NCBI GenBank assembly: GCA_016875635.1
Contig: VGPD01000018.1
Coordinates: 1-38,945, forward strand
Reading direction: 5' to 3'
From: Chloroflexota bacterium
Lineage (GTDB): Bacteria > Chloroflexota > Dehalococcoidia > UBA2979
DNA length: 38,945 nucleotides
In this document: piece after piece, positions 8,571 to 16,458 of the stretch
Layout of the letters: every line of letters starts with the position of its first letter
Numbering within the stretch: the first letter of the stretch is position 1
The notes under the pieces: model-generated
Database searches by the model: none
What the model saw: only the letters and a program-made list of their open reading frames with translations
What the model was told of the DNA's origin: nothing
Translations under genes and position numbers: made by a program

Positions 8571-9893
8571 ATGAACGCCCCACGCGACATCAGGTCTCGC
8601 GATGCGGATCCCGCGCGGCTGGCTGAAGAGCTGCGGGCGCTCTGGTCGAAGCGCGACATCGAGTCGATGGCCTCGGAGGCGGCGCGGAACGTGTCCGCTG
8701 GCAACGCCACCGACTGGGGCATGACCACCAACATCCAGTCGGAGCTTGAGCCGATCGTCCTCGGCGGCGGGATTCCCGCGCCTGAGACGCTGCCGCGCAA
8801 GGCCCTGATGGAGGCAATGGACCGCGCCCTCGACACCGAGGAGCGAGACGACGGGCCGCTCCGCTACGGCGGCGCCTACGGCTTCGAGCCGCTGCGCGAC
8901 CTGCTCGCCCAGCGCTACACGCGCGACCGCGGGTTCGCGGTAAACTCCGATTGGTTCATGCTCTCGAACGGCTCCGCGGGCGCCATCGACCAGGTGTGCG
9001 CCACGTTCATCCAGCCGGGCGACGTCGTGATCTCGGAGGCCCCCACCTTCTCGGGCACCACCCGCACCTTCCGCGGACATCAGGCGCAGATCGCCACCGT
9101 GAGCATGGACGACGATGGCATGCGCGTGGACGAGCTGGAGCCGTTGATCCAATCCCTGCTGCGCCAGGGCAAAAAGATCAAGTTCATCTACACGATCAGC
9201 AACTTCCACAACCCGATGGGCGTCACCATGACGCTCGAACGGCGCTTCGAATTGCTCCGCGTCGCCGCGAAGTACGGCATCTTCGTCCTGGACGACGACG
9301 CGTACGGCGAGCTCTACTTCGAGGGCGTCCACCATCCCCCCGCGCTTTCGGCGCTCTCCCAGTGCGAGGGCGTGATCAGCGTCGGCACCTTCTCGAAGAT
9401 CGTTGCGACGGGGCTGCGTGTCGGCTGGATCCACGCGACGCCCAACGTGATTGAGCAGATCGTGCGGATGCGCTTCGAGATGGGGAACTCGCCGCTGTTG
9501 CACCGGATGCTGTTCGAGTTCTCGAAGGATGGCGCGCTGGACGCCCACATCGCAAGGGTGCGGAAGATCTACCAGCGCAAGGCCGACCTGATCGCCGCCG
9601 GGCTGCGCGAATTCTGTGAGCCGTACGTCACGTTCCGCAAGCCGACCGGAGGGTTCTTCCTCTGGGTCGACCTCCTCGGGGGGCTGAACGGCGGCGAGGT
9701 GCAGCAGCAGGCGATCGCGGAGGGCCTCGTGGCCGCCGCGGGGTACGGGTTCTTCCCGGACCGCGTGGACACCGGGAACCACATCCGCCTCGCCTACTCA
9801 TGGGTGCCCGAGGACGAGCTGCGCGAGGCCGCCCGACGCCTCGCCGTCGCCTGCGCCAAGGTTGCCGAGCGCGAGGCGCTGCCGAAGGCGTAA
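8571..9893 (+). CDS. PLP-dependent aminotransferase, class I/II (copy 2)
   Basis: A 440-residue paralogue of the gene at 7202. Lys276 in GTFSKIVATGLRVG should bind PLP; Asn214 (NFHNPMG), Asp243 and Tyr245 (DDDAY) complete the cofactor site. LRYGGAYGFEPLRDLL and the C-terminal GNHIRLAYS (carboxylate-binding Arg) are conserved. It carries about 45 extra N-terminal residues compared with copy 1. The start is ambiguous: ATG 8571 has AGGA 12 bases upstream, and an in-frame ATG at 8559 is possible. The frame is open further upstream to 8307, but that part overlaps copy 1 and lies ahead of the predicted promoter. The paired copies suggest subfunctionalised substrates. Confidence 0.88.
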   Translation: MNAPRDIRSRDADPARLAEELRALWSKRDIESMASEAARNVSAGNATDWGMTTNIQSELEPIVLGGGIPAPETLPRKALMEAMDRALDTEERDDGPLRYGGAYGFEPLRDLLAQRYTRDRGFAVNSDWFMLSNGSAGAIDQVCATFIQPGDVVISEAPTFSGTTRTFRGHQAQIATVSMDDDGMRVDELEPLIQSLLRQGKKIKFIYTISNFHNPMGVTMTLERRFELLRVAAKYGIFVLDDDAYGELYFEGVHHPPALSALSQCEGVISVGTFSKIVATGLRVGWIHATPNVIEQIVRMRFEMGNSPLLHRMLFEFSKDGALDAHIARVRKIYQRKADLIAAGLREFCEPYVTFRKPTGGFFLWVDLLGGLNGGEVQQQAIAEGLVAAAGYGFFPDRVDTGNHIRLAYSWVPEDELREAARRLAVACAKVAEREALPKA

Positions 9894-9978
9894 CGCTCGC
9901 CTCACAGGGGGCGTTCCATGTGCGGCGTATGATGCGCGGCGCGGTGCGCCCGTCTGGGTGCCCCCTCGGAGGTGGCCC

Positions 9979-10269
9979 ATGCCCGACCGTCGCGTCCCCC
10001 GTGCCTTCAACCTCCCGTGGGGCTCCGGCCAGATCACGGAGGAGGCGCATATCGAGGGCGGCTTGCACCAGCCGGCGCTCCAGTTGCTCAAGTACGAGCT
10101 CGGCGAGAAGAAAGGTCAGACCGCGATCCGCTTCGCCGCATTCGATGACGAGGGCCACATGGAGCAGCGCCCGCTCATCGTGAACGAGCGCGAGGTCGCT
10201 GCCCTCCGACGCGAGATCGCCCGTTCGCCGCGGCTCAAGGCGCTGCTGAAGCGCCTCGTCGAGGACTAA
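9979..10269 (+). CDS. Small conserved-looking hypothetical protein
   Basis: A 96-residue protein of unknown function. The ATG at 9979 follows a near-perfect GGAGGTGG site 3-4 bases upstream, which fixes the start. The sequence is basic at the N terminus (MPDRRVPRAFN), has a middle segment LHQPALQLLKYELGEK followed by a short beta-like stretch TAIRFAAFDD, and ends in a charged helix (REIARSPRLKALLKRLVED). There are no Cys residues, membrane segment or signal peptide. It follows aminotransferase copy 2 by 85 bases and converges on an SDR gene 10 bases away. I do not recognise a family. Confidence 0.7.
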   Translation: MPDRRVPRAFNLPWGSGQITEEAHIEGGLHQPALQLLKYELGEKKGQTAIRFAAFDDEGHMEQRPLIVNEREVAALRREIARSPRLKALLKRLVED

Positions 10270-10279
10270 CCCGAGCCGC

Positions 10280-11053
10280 CTAGGCCTTGACCGCGCCCGG
10301 TTCCGGCCCCGGCAGCGCCACCATCGTGCTGTTCACCGCCGGCTGCGCCACCAGCCACGCGATCGCCTCCGCCACCTCGACCTGCGTCGGGCGGCGGTAG
10401 CCGTCGAGGGCGTGTGTGCCCCGGACGGCCTCAAGGAGCATTTCGGGGGGCACGCGCGTCACCGGGCCGGGCGCGACGCCGTTCACCGTGATGCCGTTGC
10501 GCGCCTCCTGCCTCGCAAGCGTGTGGACGAGCCAGTGGCGGGCCGCCTTGCCGAGGGCATAGTCGAGCGGGCCGTCTTCGGACGGCACACGCCAGTCCTC
10601 GTTGTCAAAGCCGCCGACCGCGACGATCCGGCCCCACCCGGCGATGCGCATCGCCGGCAGACAGGCGCGGGCGAGCAGGTAGAGCGCGTCCACTTCCTCG
10701 GCCATCGCGATCCGCCACTCCTCCGGCGGGATCGCGTCGAGCGGGCGGGGCTTCCACAGGCCACCCGCCGAGGCAACGACGATTGAGGGCTCCCCCAGCG
10801 TCTCGCGGGCCTCGGCGAACATCGCATCGACCTCGCCGGGCACGCTGACGTCGCCCGCGATGGCCAGGGCGCGCCGGCCGAAGCCGCGCACCTCTTCGGC
10901 GACTGCCTCCGCGGCCTCACGGCTGCGGTGCGTGTTCACGACCACGTCGGCGCCGTCGCGCGCGAGGGCGAGCGCGGTCGCGTGGCCAATGCCGCGGCCC
11001 GCGGCGCCTGTCACGAGTGCGATCCGTCCGAGGAGGGGCTCCGGCTTCGCCAT
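10280..11053 (-). CDS. SDR family oxidoreductase
   Basis: A 257-residue classical short-chain dehydrogenase. The cofactor motif is TGAAGRGIG at 15-23, and Tyr165 and Lys169 form YxxxK (YALGK). The NNAG-like motif is ASAGG at 94-98. Oddly, the strand that should carry the catalytic Ser reads IVAVGGFDN, so the Ser seems absent; activity may differ from a normal SDR. The ATG at 11053 has AGGGG upstream; the open frame reaches 11173, but that part overlaps the divergent DinB gene. Its start lies only 11-17 bases from the divergent start, so regulatory sequences must sit inside the neighbours. Confidence 0.85.
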   Translation of the reverse strand: MAKPEPLLGRIALVTGAAGRGIGHATALALARDGADVVVNTHRSREAAEAVAEEVRGFGRRALAIAGDVSVPGEVDAMFAEARETLGEPSIVVASAGGLWKPRPLDAIPPEEWRIAMAEEVDALYLLARACLPAMRIAGWGRIVAVGGFDNEDWRVPSEDGPLDYALGKAARHWLVHTLARQEARNGITVNGVAPGPVTRVPPEMLLEAVRGTHALDGYRRPTQVEVAEAIAWLVAQPAVNSTMVALPGPEPGAVKA

Positions 11054-11070
11054 ACCCCTATCGTATGCGG

Positions 11071-11550
11071 ATGGCACTGATTGACGATCTGATTGCGGAA
11101 CTCCACTCTGCCCGCGCGGCCTTCCTGGCGTCCCTCGAGGGGGTGACACAGGAGGCGTTCGAGCGCCGGCCACCCGGCGACATCACCGAAGGTGAGGAGC
11201 GCTGGCCGATCCTCGATGTTTGCTGGCATCTCGGCCAGTATGATGACTACCAGCGGCGCACCATCCTCGCCGCCGCAGAAGGCCGCCCGCTCCCGAAGAA
11301 CGAACCAACCCGCCGCCCGGCGTACCTCCAGACCCCCGACCAGCAGCGCGAGTGGCTGGCGCAGTCGCGCCTTGCTCTGGTCGTCATGGCCTCACGGCTG
11401 GATGACGAAACGCTGAACCGTGAATTCGAGGGGCTGAACGGGCGGACAGTGACGGCGCGCGGGCTGCTCCGCTGGGTCGCCCGCCACGAACTGGCCCACA
11501 TCGCCCAGGTGGAGGCGCTTCGCGCCCTTCCTCCCGCCGCGGATCGCTAG
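11071..11550 (+). CDS. DinB-like (DinB_2 superfamily) protein
   Basis: A 159-residue DinB-superfamily four-helix protein beginning MALIDDLIAELHSARAAFLASLEGVT, the typical first helix. The metal-site candidates are the His in LDVCWHLGQYDDY and the C-terminal HELAHIAQVEALR, giving the usual H-x3-H end. An in-frame ATG at 11065 is the other possible start. There is no Shine-Dalgarno site; TATCGT at 11059-11064 lies about 7 bases before ATG 11071, so a leaderless transcript is plausible. It is divergent from the SDR at 11053. The function is probably a metal- and thiol-dependent transferase or simply DinB-like; the substrate is unknown. Confidence 0.78.
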   Translation: MALIDDLIAELHSARAAFLASLEGVTQEAFERRPPGDITEGEERWPILDVCWHLGQYDDYQRRTILAAAEGRPLPKNEPTRRPAYLQTPDQQREWLAQSRLALVVMASRLDDETLNREFEGLNGRTVTARGLLRWVARHELAHIAQVEALRALPPAADR

Positions 11551-11600
11551 CCGCGAGCGCTGAGCACGGCGTAGCGTGGCCGGCACCGAGGAGGCCGCCG

Positions 11601-12107
11601 ATGGGCACGAAGAAGCGACCAAAAGGCACGGTCCCGTGGATGCCGGGCTTCCGCTACGGGGCGCTGCTCCCCGCGCTCTCGCTGAACTTCCTAGTGCGTA
11701 ACCCCGAGGCGAGCGCAGCCTTCTACGACTCCGTGTTCGGCGCGGAGGTCCACTACGCGGACGTGGACTTCGCGGCCATCCGCGTCGGCAGCGCCGAGGT
11801 CATGCTCCACGCCGACCACACCCACGACACCCACCCCTGGCACCCCGCGCTTGTCGCCGGTGAGCGCCGCGGCCTCGGTGCGCAGGTGCGTCTGCTCGGT
11901 GTCGACCCGGACGAAGTCGCCGAACGTTGTCGGATGCAGGGCATCCCCCTCGTGCGCGGCCCGGAGGACAAGGGCCACGGCTGGCGCGAGGTCCTCGTGC
12001 GCGACCTCGACGGATACGAGTGGGCGTTCGGCCGTCTCATCCCACCCGCCTCGACGACGATGGGGCTTCAGCCGGCCCCACCGACCGCGCCCCCGGCCGC
12101 CTCGTGA
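11601..12107 (+). CDS. VOC (glyoxalase/bleomycin-resistance) family protein
   Basis: A 168-residue single-chain vicinal-oxygen-chelate protein. LSLNFLVRNPEASAAFYDSVFG is the classic first beta-alpha unit and VLVRDLDGYEWAFG the last strand (usually DPDGN). HADHTHDTHPWHP in the middle is unusually His-rich. The start has GAGGAGG upstream. Its TGA overlaps the GTG of the methyltransferase by 4 bases, so the two are probably co-translated. The substrate is not predictable. Confidence 0.82.
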   Translation: MGTKKRPKGTVPWMPGFRYGALLPALSLNFLVRNPEASAAFYDSVFGAEVHYADVDFAAIRVGSAEVMLHADHTHDTHPWHPALVAGERRGLGAQVRLLGVDPDEVAERCRMQGIPLVRGPEDKGHGWREVLVRDLDGYEWAFGRLIPPASTTMGLQPAPPTAPPAAS

Positions 12108-12727
12108 CTCCCCGACGCCCCGCGCCCGAGGCCGCCCCTTCGCTCGCCGCTGAGATCGAGGGATACCGGCGCGACCCGCAGTTCCGCGCGACGTTGCGCG
12201 GGCGAGAGTTCCGCTTCACCACCGCGTGGGGGCTGTTCTCGCCGCGTGAGGTCGACCTTGGCTCTGCGCTGCTGATCGAGCACCTGGAGGCTGCGGAGGA
12301 CGCGGACACCGTCGACATCGGCTGCGGGTACGGCGCCATCGGGCTCGTCCTCGCCTCGATGGCGCCTCGGGGTGAGACATGGCTGCTCGACAAGGACTTC
12401 GTCGCCGTGGAGCGCGCCCGCCAGAACGCCGAGGCAAACCGGCTGACGAATATGACCGCGATGCTCTCGAACGGCCTGAGCGCCGTCCCATCCGGGCGGC
12501 TCTTCGATGTCGCCACGGCGAACCTGCCGGCGAAGGCAGGGAACGAGATGCTGACGCTCATCCTCGCAGACGCCCACGCGCACCTGAGGCCGGGCGGACG
12601 GCTGTATGTCGTCACCACGACCGCGCTCCGGCGGTTCATCGAGCGGATGTTCGAGGAACTCTTCGGCAACTACGAAAAGGTGAAGCAGGGCCGGCTCCAC
12701 ACCGTCTCGATGGCCGAGAAACGGTAG
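12104..12727 (+). CDS. Class I SAM-dependent methyltransferase, RsmC-like small domain
   Basis: A 207-residue Rossmann methyltransferase (MTS/RsmC-type). Motif I is VDIGCGYGAIGLVLA at about 70-84, the acidic end of strand 2 is LLDKD, and motif IV is TANLPAK where rRNA/protein N-methyltransferases have NPP(F/Y). The N terminus FRFTTAWGLFSPREVDLGSALLIEHL matches the RsmC/RlmG substrate-side region. I chose GTG 12104 because it overlaps the VOC stop (GTGA) and gives a normal-length protein; the frame is open upstream only as overlap with the VOC gene. It may methylate an rRNA guanine, but NLP in place of NPP leaves the target open. Confidence 0.82.
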   Translation: MTPRRPAPEAAPSLAAEIEGYRRDPQFRATLRGREFRFTTAWGLFSPREVDLGSALLIEHLEAAEDADTVDIGCGYGAIGLVLASMAPRGETWLLDKDFVAVERARQNAEANRLTNMTAMLSNGLSAVPSGRLFDVATANLPAKAGNEMLTLILADAHAHLRPGGRLYVVTTTALRRFIERMFEELFGNYEKVKQGRLHTVSMAEKR

Positions 12728-12757
12728 CCAGCCTCCTCCGCGCGCTACCATCACCGC

Positions 12758-13573
12758 ATGCCAGCACCTGATGTCCCTGCCGGTGCACCGCTCTATCCCA
12801 GCCTCCGCGGCAAACGCGCGGTGGTCCTCGGCGGGTCGCGGGGGATCGGCCGGGCGATCGCGCTGCGCCTCGCCCGCGAGGGCTGCCACGTCTTCGTGAA
12901 CTTCGCCCGCTCCGCCTCAGCCGCCGAGGCGACCGCCGCCGACTGTCGCGCCTTCGGGGTCGAGGCCGCGACCGCACAGGGCGACGTGGGCACCGCCGAG
13001 GAGATGGCCGCCGTCTTCAAGGCCGTGGAGGCGTGGGGCGGCTGCGACATCCTCGTGAACAACGCCGCGCGCGGCCTCGAACGTCCCCGCCCCGCCATCG
13101 AGCAGCGTCCGAAGCACCTGCACAGCACGATGGACGTCAACGTCTTCGGCCCCTGGCAGGCCTCGCAACTCGCGGTGCCGATGATGGAGCAGCGCGGTGG
13201 CGGCAGCATCGTGAACCTGCTGTCGCCGGGAGCGTTCCACTACATGCCCGACTACAGTGCCGTCGGAGTCTCGAAGGGGGCGCTGGCCTCCCTCACGATG
13301 TACCTCGCGGTCGAGCTCGCCCCGCGTGGCATCCGCGTGAACGCCGTCTCCGCCGGCTGGGTCGAGGGCTCCGAGGGCGAGCACTCGCTCGGCAACGACA
13401 CAAGCGAGAAGGTGCGCCCCCACGTCCCCGCCGGCCGCAACGTCCACGGCGAGGACATCGCAGCCGCCGTCGCCTGGATCTGCTCCGCGGAGGCGCCGAT
13501 GCTCGTCGGCCAGACCCTCCACCTCGACGGCGGCTTCGCCGACTCCGCCTGGCGCGCGGTGCTCGGGGGGTAG
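12758..13573 (+). CDS. fabL: FabL-like enoyl-ACP reductase (SDR)
   Basis: A 271-residue SDR resembling Bacillus FabL (enoyl-ACP reductase III), which reduces trans-2-enoyl-ACP with NADPH in fatty-acid elongation. The cofactor loop is GGSRGIGRAIA at 25-35, followed by NFARS, the FabL-like NADPH 2'-phosphate region. The catalytic pair is Tyr166 and Lys173 in YSAVGVSK, spaced Y-x6-K as in FabL rather than Y-x3-K. The C terminus PAGRNVHGEDIAAAVAWICS...GQTLHLDGG also follows FabL. It has an Ala/Pro N-terminal extension of about 18 residues. No other fatty-acid genes are adjacent, so a role outside FAS II is possible. Confidence 0.72.
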   Translation: MPAPDVPAGAPLYPSLRGKRAVVLGGSRGIGRAIALRLAREGCHVFVNFARSASAAEATAADCRAFGVEAATAQGDVGTAEEMAAVFKAVEAWGGCDILVNNAARGLERPRPAIEQRPKHLHSTMDVNVFGPWQASQLAVPMMEQRGGGSIVNLLSPGAFHYMPDYSAVGVSKGALASLTMYLAVELAPRGIRVNAVSAGWVEGSEGEHSLGNDTSEKVRPHVPAGRNVHGEDIAAAVAWICSAEAPMLVGQTLHLDGGFADSAWRAVLGG

Positions 13574-13647
13574 CTGCGGCGACCGTCATCCGACGCACTT
13601 CCCGATCCGCCTGTTATATTCCCCCCGCCACAACAGACGGAGACGCC

Positions 13648-15039
13648 GTGCGCGCGCCCTGGAACCCTGCACCCGCCGGATCGACGCCCGTGGGGGACGT
13701 CGAGGTCGGCGCGCCGCCGAGGACCTCGCGGCTGCCGTCGCTGCGGACGTTCGAGGCGCTGAACAGCCGCTCCTTCCGCTGGTTCTTCGTCGCGATGCTG
13801 GCGCAGTTCTCCTCGATGCACATGCAGATGCTGGTGAACCCGTGGCTGGTGTTCGACATCACCGGGTCATACGCGCGCGTAGGCGCGATCTCGCTGGCCA
13901 GCGCGATCCCGGGGTTGATCCTCGGGTTCCCCGGCGGCGTTGTGGCCGACCGCGCTCCGAAGAAGATCGTGGTGCAGATCGGGCAGACGGTGAACGCGGT
14001 CGGGACGCTCGGGATCGCCGTGCTGCTCTCGCTCGACATGCTCACGTTCACCCACCTGATGCTCGTGTCGGCGCTGCAGGGCGGCGTCTTCGCGATCATG
14101 GGTCCGGCGCGACAGGCGATGATCACCGAGATCGTTGGCCCTCGACGGCTCTCGAACGCCATCGGGCTGAACATGGCGGGGCTGAACGTCACCCGCATGG
14201 GTGTGCCGGCGCTGGGCGGGTTCCTCATCGTGATCATCGGCCCGGCGGGCGTGTATTACCTGATGGGCATCCTCATCCTCATCGCGGTGGTAGGCCTCGT
14301 CCCCGTGACGAAGCACGTCCCCACCGCCGAGGACCTTGAGGAGGAGCGCCTGCTTGCGGCCGCCGCTGCCGCCGCCGCGGGCACGGACCAACCGGTCGCC
14401 CGGAGCCGCCCGGCGATGGGACATGGTGGCGGAGGCGGCGCCCGAGGCCTCAGCGACATCCGCGACGGTATCCGCTACATGATGGGCGACCCCGTCGTGA
14501 TGGCGCTGCTCTGGATCAATTTCTTCATCGTCCTGATGTCGATGCCGTACATGCAGATGATCGCCGGGTTCGTGAAGGAAGTTCTCAACGGAGGCCCGGA
14601 GCAGATCGGGCTGCTCGTGAGCGCGACGGGCGTCGGGGCGCTGGTCGGGTCGCTCGCCGTGGCGTCGATGCCGAACAGCAGACGAGGCCGGGTGTTCCTG
14701 GTCAGCGCACTGATCCTTGGTGTCGCCCTGATCGGCTTTGTGATCTCGACGTCGCTCTGGCTGACGGCTGTCATCATGCTGGCGGTCGGTTTCGGGCAGG
14801 CGGGGCGGATGTCGCTGGGCAGCATCCTGATCATGTCCTACACGAAGCCTGAGTTTCAGGGCCGCGTAATGAGCGTCTACATGATGGAGTTCAGTCTGGT
14901 GTCGTTCGGCACCTTCGCTGTCGGCATCCTCGCGGAGATCGTCGGCATCCAGTGGGCGATCGGCAGCACTGCCGCCGCGCTCGTCGTCATCTCCATCTAC
15001 GGCCTGTTGTTCATGCCGAGGGTGCGCGACCTCCCGTAA
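13648..15039 (+). CDS. MFS transporter, EntS/MFS_3-like exporter
   Basis: A 463-residue major facilitator with about 12 membrane segments in two six-helix halves. GGVVADRAPKKIVVQIGQ is the loop 2-3 motif (D-R-x-x-K/R). FTHLMLVSALQGGVFAIMGPARQAMITEIVG (split here for length as FTHLMLVSALQGG and GPARQAMITEIVG) is typical of the MFS_3 group that includes enterobactin and macrolide exporters. The central loop has an Ala run and a Gly-rich stretch (HGGGGGARG). The start is GTG 13648 with a GGAG site; the frame is open to 13033 only because it overlaps the FabL gene. The substrate is unknown. Confidence 0.85.
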   Translation: MRAPWNPAPAGSTPVGDVEVGAPPRTSRLPSLRTFEALNSRSFRWFFVAMLAQFSSMHMQMLVNPWLVFDITGSYARVGAISLASAIPGLILGFPGGVVADRAPKKIVVQIGQTVNAVGTLGIAVLLSLDMLTFTHLMLVSALQGGVFAIMGPARQAMITEIVGPRRLSNAIGLNMAGLNVTRMGVPALGGFLIVIIGPAGVYYLMGILILIAVVGLVPVTKHVPTAEDLEEERLLAAAAAAAAGTDQPVARSRPAMGHGGGGGARGLSDIRDGIRYMMGDPVVMALLWINFFIVLMSMPYMQMIAGFVKEVLNGGPEQIGLLVSATGVGALVGSLAVASMPNSRRGRVFLVSALILGVALIGFVISTSLWLTAVIMLAVGFGQAGRMSLGSILIMSYTKPEFQGRVMSVYMMEFSLVSFGTFAVGILAEIVGIQWAIGSTAAALVVISIYGLLFMPRVRDLP

Positions 15040-15081
15040 CCAACGGAGGCCGCCTGCAGGTCATCGTTGGCTGCCGTCGCT

Positions 15082-15101
15082 GCGGACGGGTCGCCGTCCG
15101 C
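15082..15101. terminator. GC-rich hairpin between convergent genes
   Basis: GCGGACGG-GTCG-CCGTCCGC, a perfect 8-base stem with a 4-base loop, in the 69 bases between the MFS stop (15039) and the stop of the secreted-protein gene (15109). It is symmetric, so it could end transcription from both sides. There is no T-tract, so it may act as a roadblock or mRNA 3' end protector. Confidence 0.4.
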
Positions 15102-15108
15102 GGTCGGA

Positions 15109-15720
15109 CTAGGTCTTGACGATCACCAGCGTGCCCGCGAGCCCCGTCGGGAACGCGGCATTGAACTCCGTGTTCACGAAGCTCGGTGCGCCCACCACGA
15201 AGGTCAGGAGCTTGCCGCTGAGCGTGGCCGAGACGGAGACTGCCTTCACCGCCGCCGCCGCGGTGTTGAGCTGCTCGGTGGAGCCAGTGAAGGCAACGAT
15301 CGATGTGCCGGACGGAGCGATCGTGCCGCCCGAGAAGGCGCCAGCGCTGGCCGTCGGGGCCTTCACCGTCACGGTCAGGGCAATCCCGAGGGTCGCATTC
15401 GCCGGCGCGCCACCCTGCGTCCATGTCACGGTCTGGTCGGCCGGTTGGCCATCCACGGTGAACTAGACGACGTCCCGCTCCTTCGGGGCACAGGGGGAGT
15501 TCTCCGCGATCGACATCAGCCAGTTTCCCTGCGCGGTCACGACGACGGCGGTGCCACAGGACACACCGCCGATGCTGGCGCCGATCATCGCACCGGGCTT
15601 CTGTCCAACCCCGTACGCGGTGTAGGGGGCCCCGGCAGAGGCGGGTTGAACGAGGACTCCCAGGAGGACGACGGCAGCCGCGACAGCGGCGGCCACGCCA
15701 GCCAGACGAGTTGAGGTCAT
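15109..15720 (-). pseudogene. Secreted beta-domain protein interrupted by an in-frame amber codon
   Basis: One continuous frame of 203 codons, split by TAG at 15463-15465. The start has AAGGAG upstream. Residues 1-29 form a Sec signal peptide (hydrophobic Ala/Val/Leu core ending PASAGA). Next comes a domain with GQKPGAMIGASIGGVSCGTA and a second Cys (SPCAPKERDVV), and directly after the stop FTVDGQPADQTVTWTQGG, which completes the same beta-sandwich pattern. The last 100 residues, TVTVKAPTASAGAFSGGTI and on, form another Thr/Ala-rich beta region. Because the domain continues smoothly across the TAG, this is one gene with a single-base nonsense change (for example from CAG or AAG) or a sequence error. 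The product may be a cell-surface or exported protein; I do not recognise a named family. TATGAT at 15759-15764 (minus) is a possible -10. Confidence 0.72.
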
Positions 15721-15810
15721 TCAGGAGCTCCTTTGGTGTGTGAGACCAGCGCCCCCCAATCATAGGGCGGCGCGCTCAGGTCGATCCCGGCCGATACCAT
15801 CGAGATCTCA

Positions 15811-16458
15811 ATGACTCTCACCCTGACCGACCTGGTCGCGAACCGCACGCTGTCGCCGCAGATGGCGGCCACCCTCGCGGCTGCCGCCGAGGAACGCCGC
15901 TCGCTGTTGTTCGTGGCGATCCCCCAGTGGGCGGGGAAGAGCACCGTCATGCAGGCGGTGTTGCGGTACGCGCCCCCCGGGACGCCGTTCCACGAACTCA
16001 CCGCCGCGCGCTCCGATCTCGGTATCCCCGCGTCTGGCGACGGCGGGTACCTCATCGTGGGCGAGGTCTCCCCGGCTGGCTTCGTGGACTACTTCTGGGA
16101 CGCGGATGTCAGGCAGGTCTTCGCCGCCCTGGGGAGGGGCTTCTCGCTGGCCACGGCCCTGCACGCCGGCAGCGTGAAGGAGGCCTTCGAGGTCCTCACA
16201 CGCGAGAATGGCGTCCCCGTCGACCAGGCCGCCCGGATCGATCTCGTCGTCTACATCCGCAGCATCGGCGACGACTGGTCACGCCCGGAGCGCCGCGCCG
16301 TCGCGCTCATTGCCGAGACCGACGGCGTCCACCCGGGACAGGCGCGCCTGCTCCACCGCTGGTCTCAGTCCGACGATCGGTTCGAAGCGGTAGAACCATC
16401 GCAGCGCCTCGATCCGGGGGCCGTAGCCCGGTACCTGCGAGTGTTCGGCGCGGGTTAG
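15811..16458 (+). CDS. Minimal VirB11/CpaF-like secretion-type ATPase domain
   Basis: A 215-residue P-loop protein that looks like the C-terminal ATPase half of VirB11/GspE/CpaF proteins, but alone. The Walker A-like loop is IPQWAGKSTV at 37-46 (Lys43), lacking the usual first Gly. The Walker B-like strand is YLIVGEVSP at 80-88 (Glu85). The His-box equivalent is LATALHAGS at 113-121 (His118), followed by ARIDLVVYIR at 141-150 and ERRAVALIAE, which match the ridlvvqi/RRV-x-E blocks of the family. The N-terminal domain (about 150 residues) that family members use for hexamer assembly is missing. No pilus or secretion genes are nearby. It may power another process or be a regulator. Its TAG overlaps the TAA of the convergent gene. 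Confidence 0.65.
   Translation: MTLTLTDLVANRTLSPQMAATLAAAAEERRSLLFVAIPQWAGKSTVMQAVLRYAPPGTPFHELTAARSDLGIPASGDGGYLIVGEVSPAGFVDYFWDADVRQVFAALGRGFSLATALHAGSVKEAFEVLTRENGVPVDQAARIDLVVYIRSIGDDWSRPERRAVALIAETDGVHPGQARLLHRWSQSDDRFEAVEPSQRLDPGAVARYLRVFGAG

Noticed and set aside
8466-9782. A 438-codon frame on the minus strand opposite aminotransferase copy 2
   Set aside because: It is a codon-position shadow of the aminotransferase, which has complete PLP motifs.
13033-13647. N-terminal extension of the MFS gene at 13648
   Set aside because: It overlaps the FabL-like gene in another frame and lacks membrane segments; GTG 13648 has a ribosome site.
14370-14450. Ala and Gly runs in the MFS central loop as a repeat element
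   Set aside because: They are low-complexity linker codons in a cytoplasmic loop, with no repeated DNA unit.
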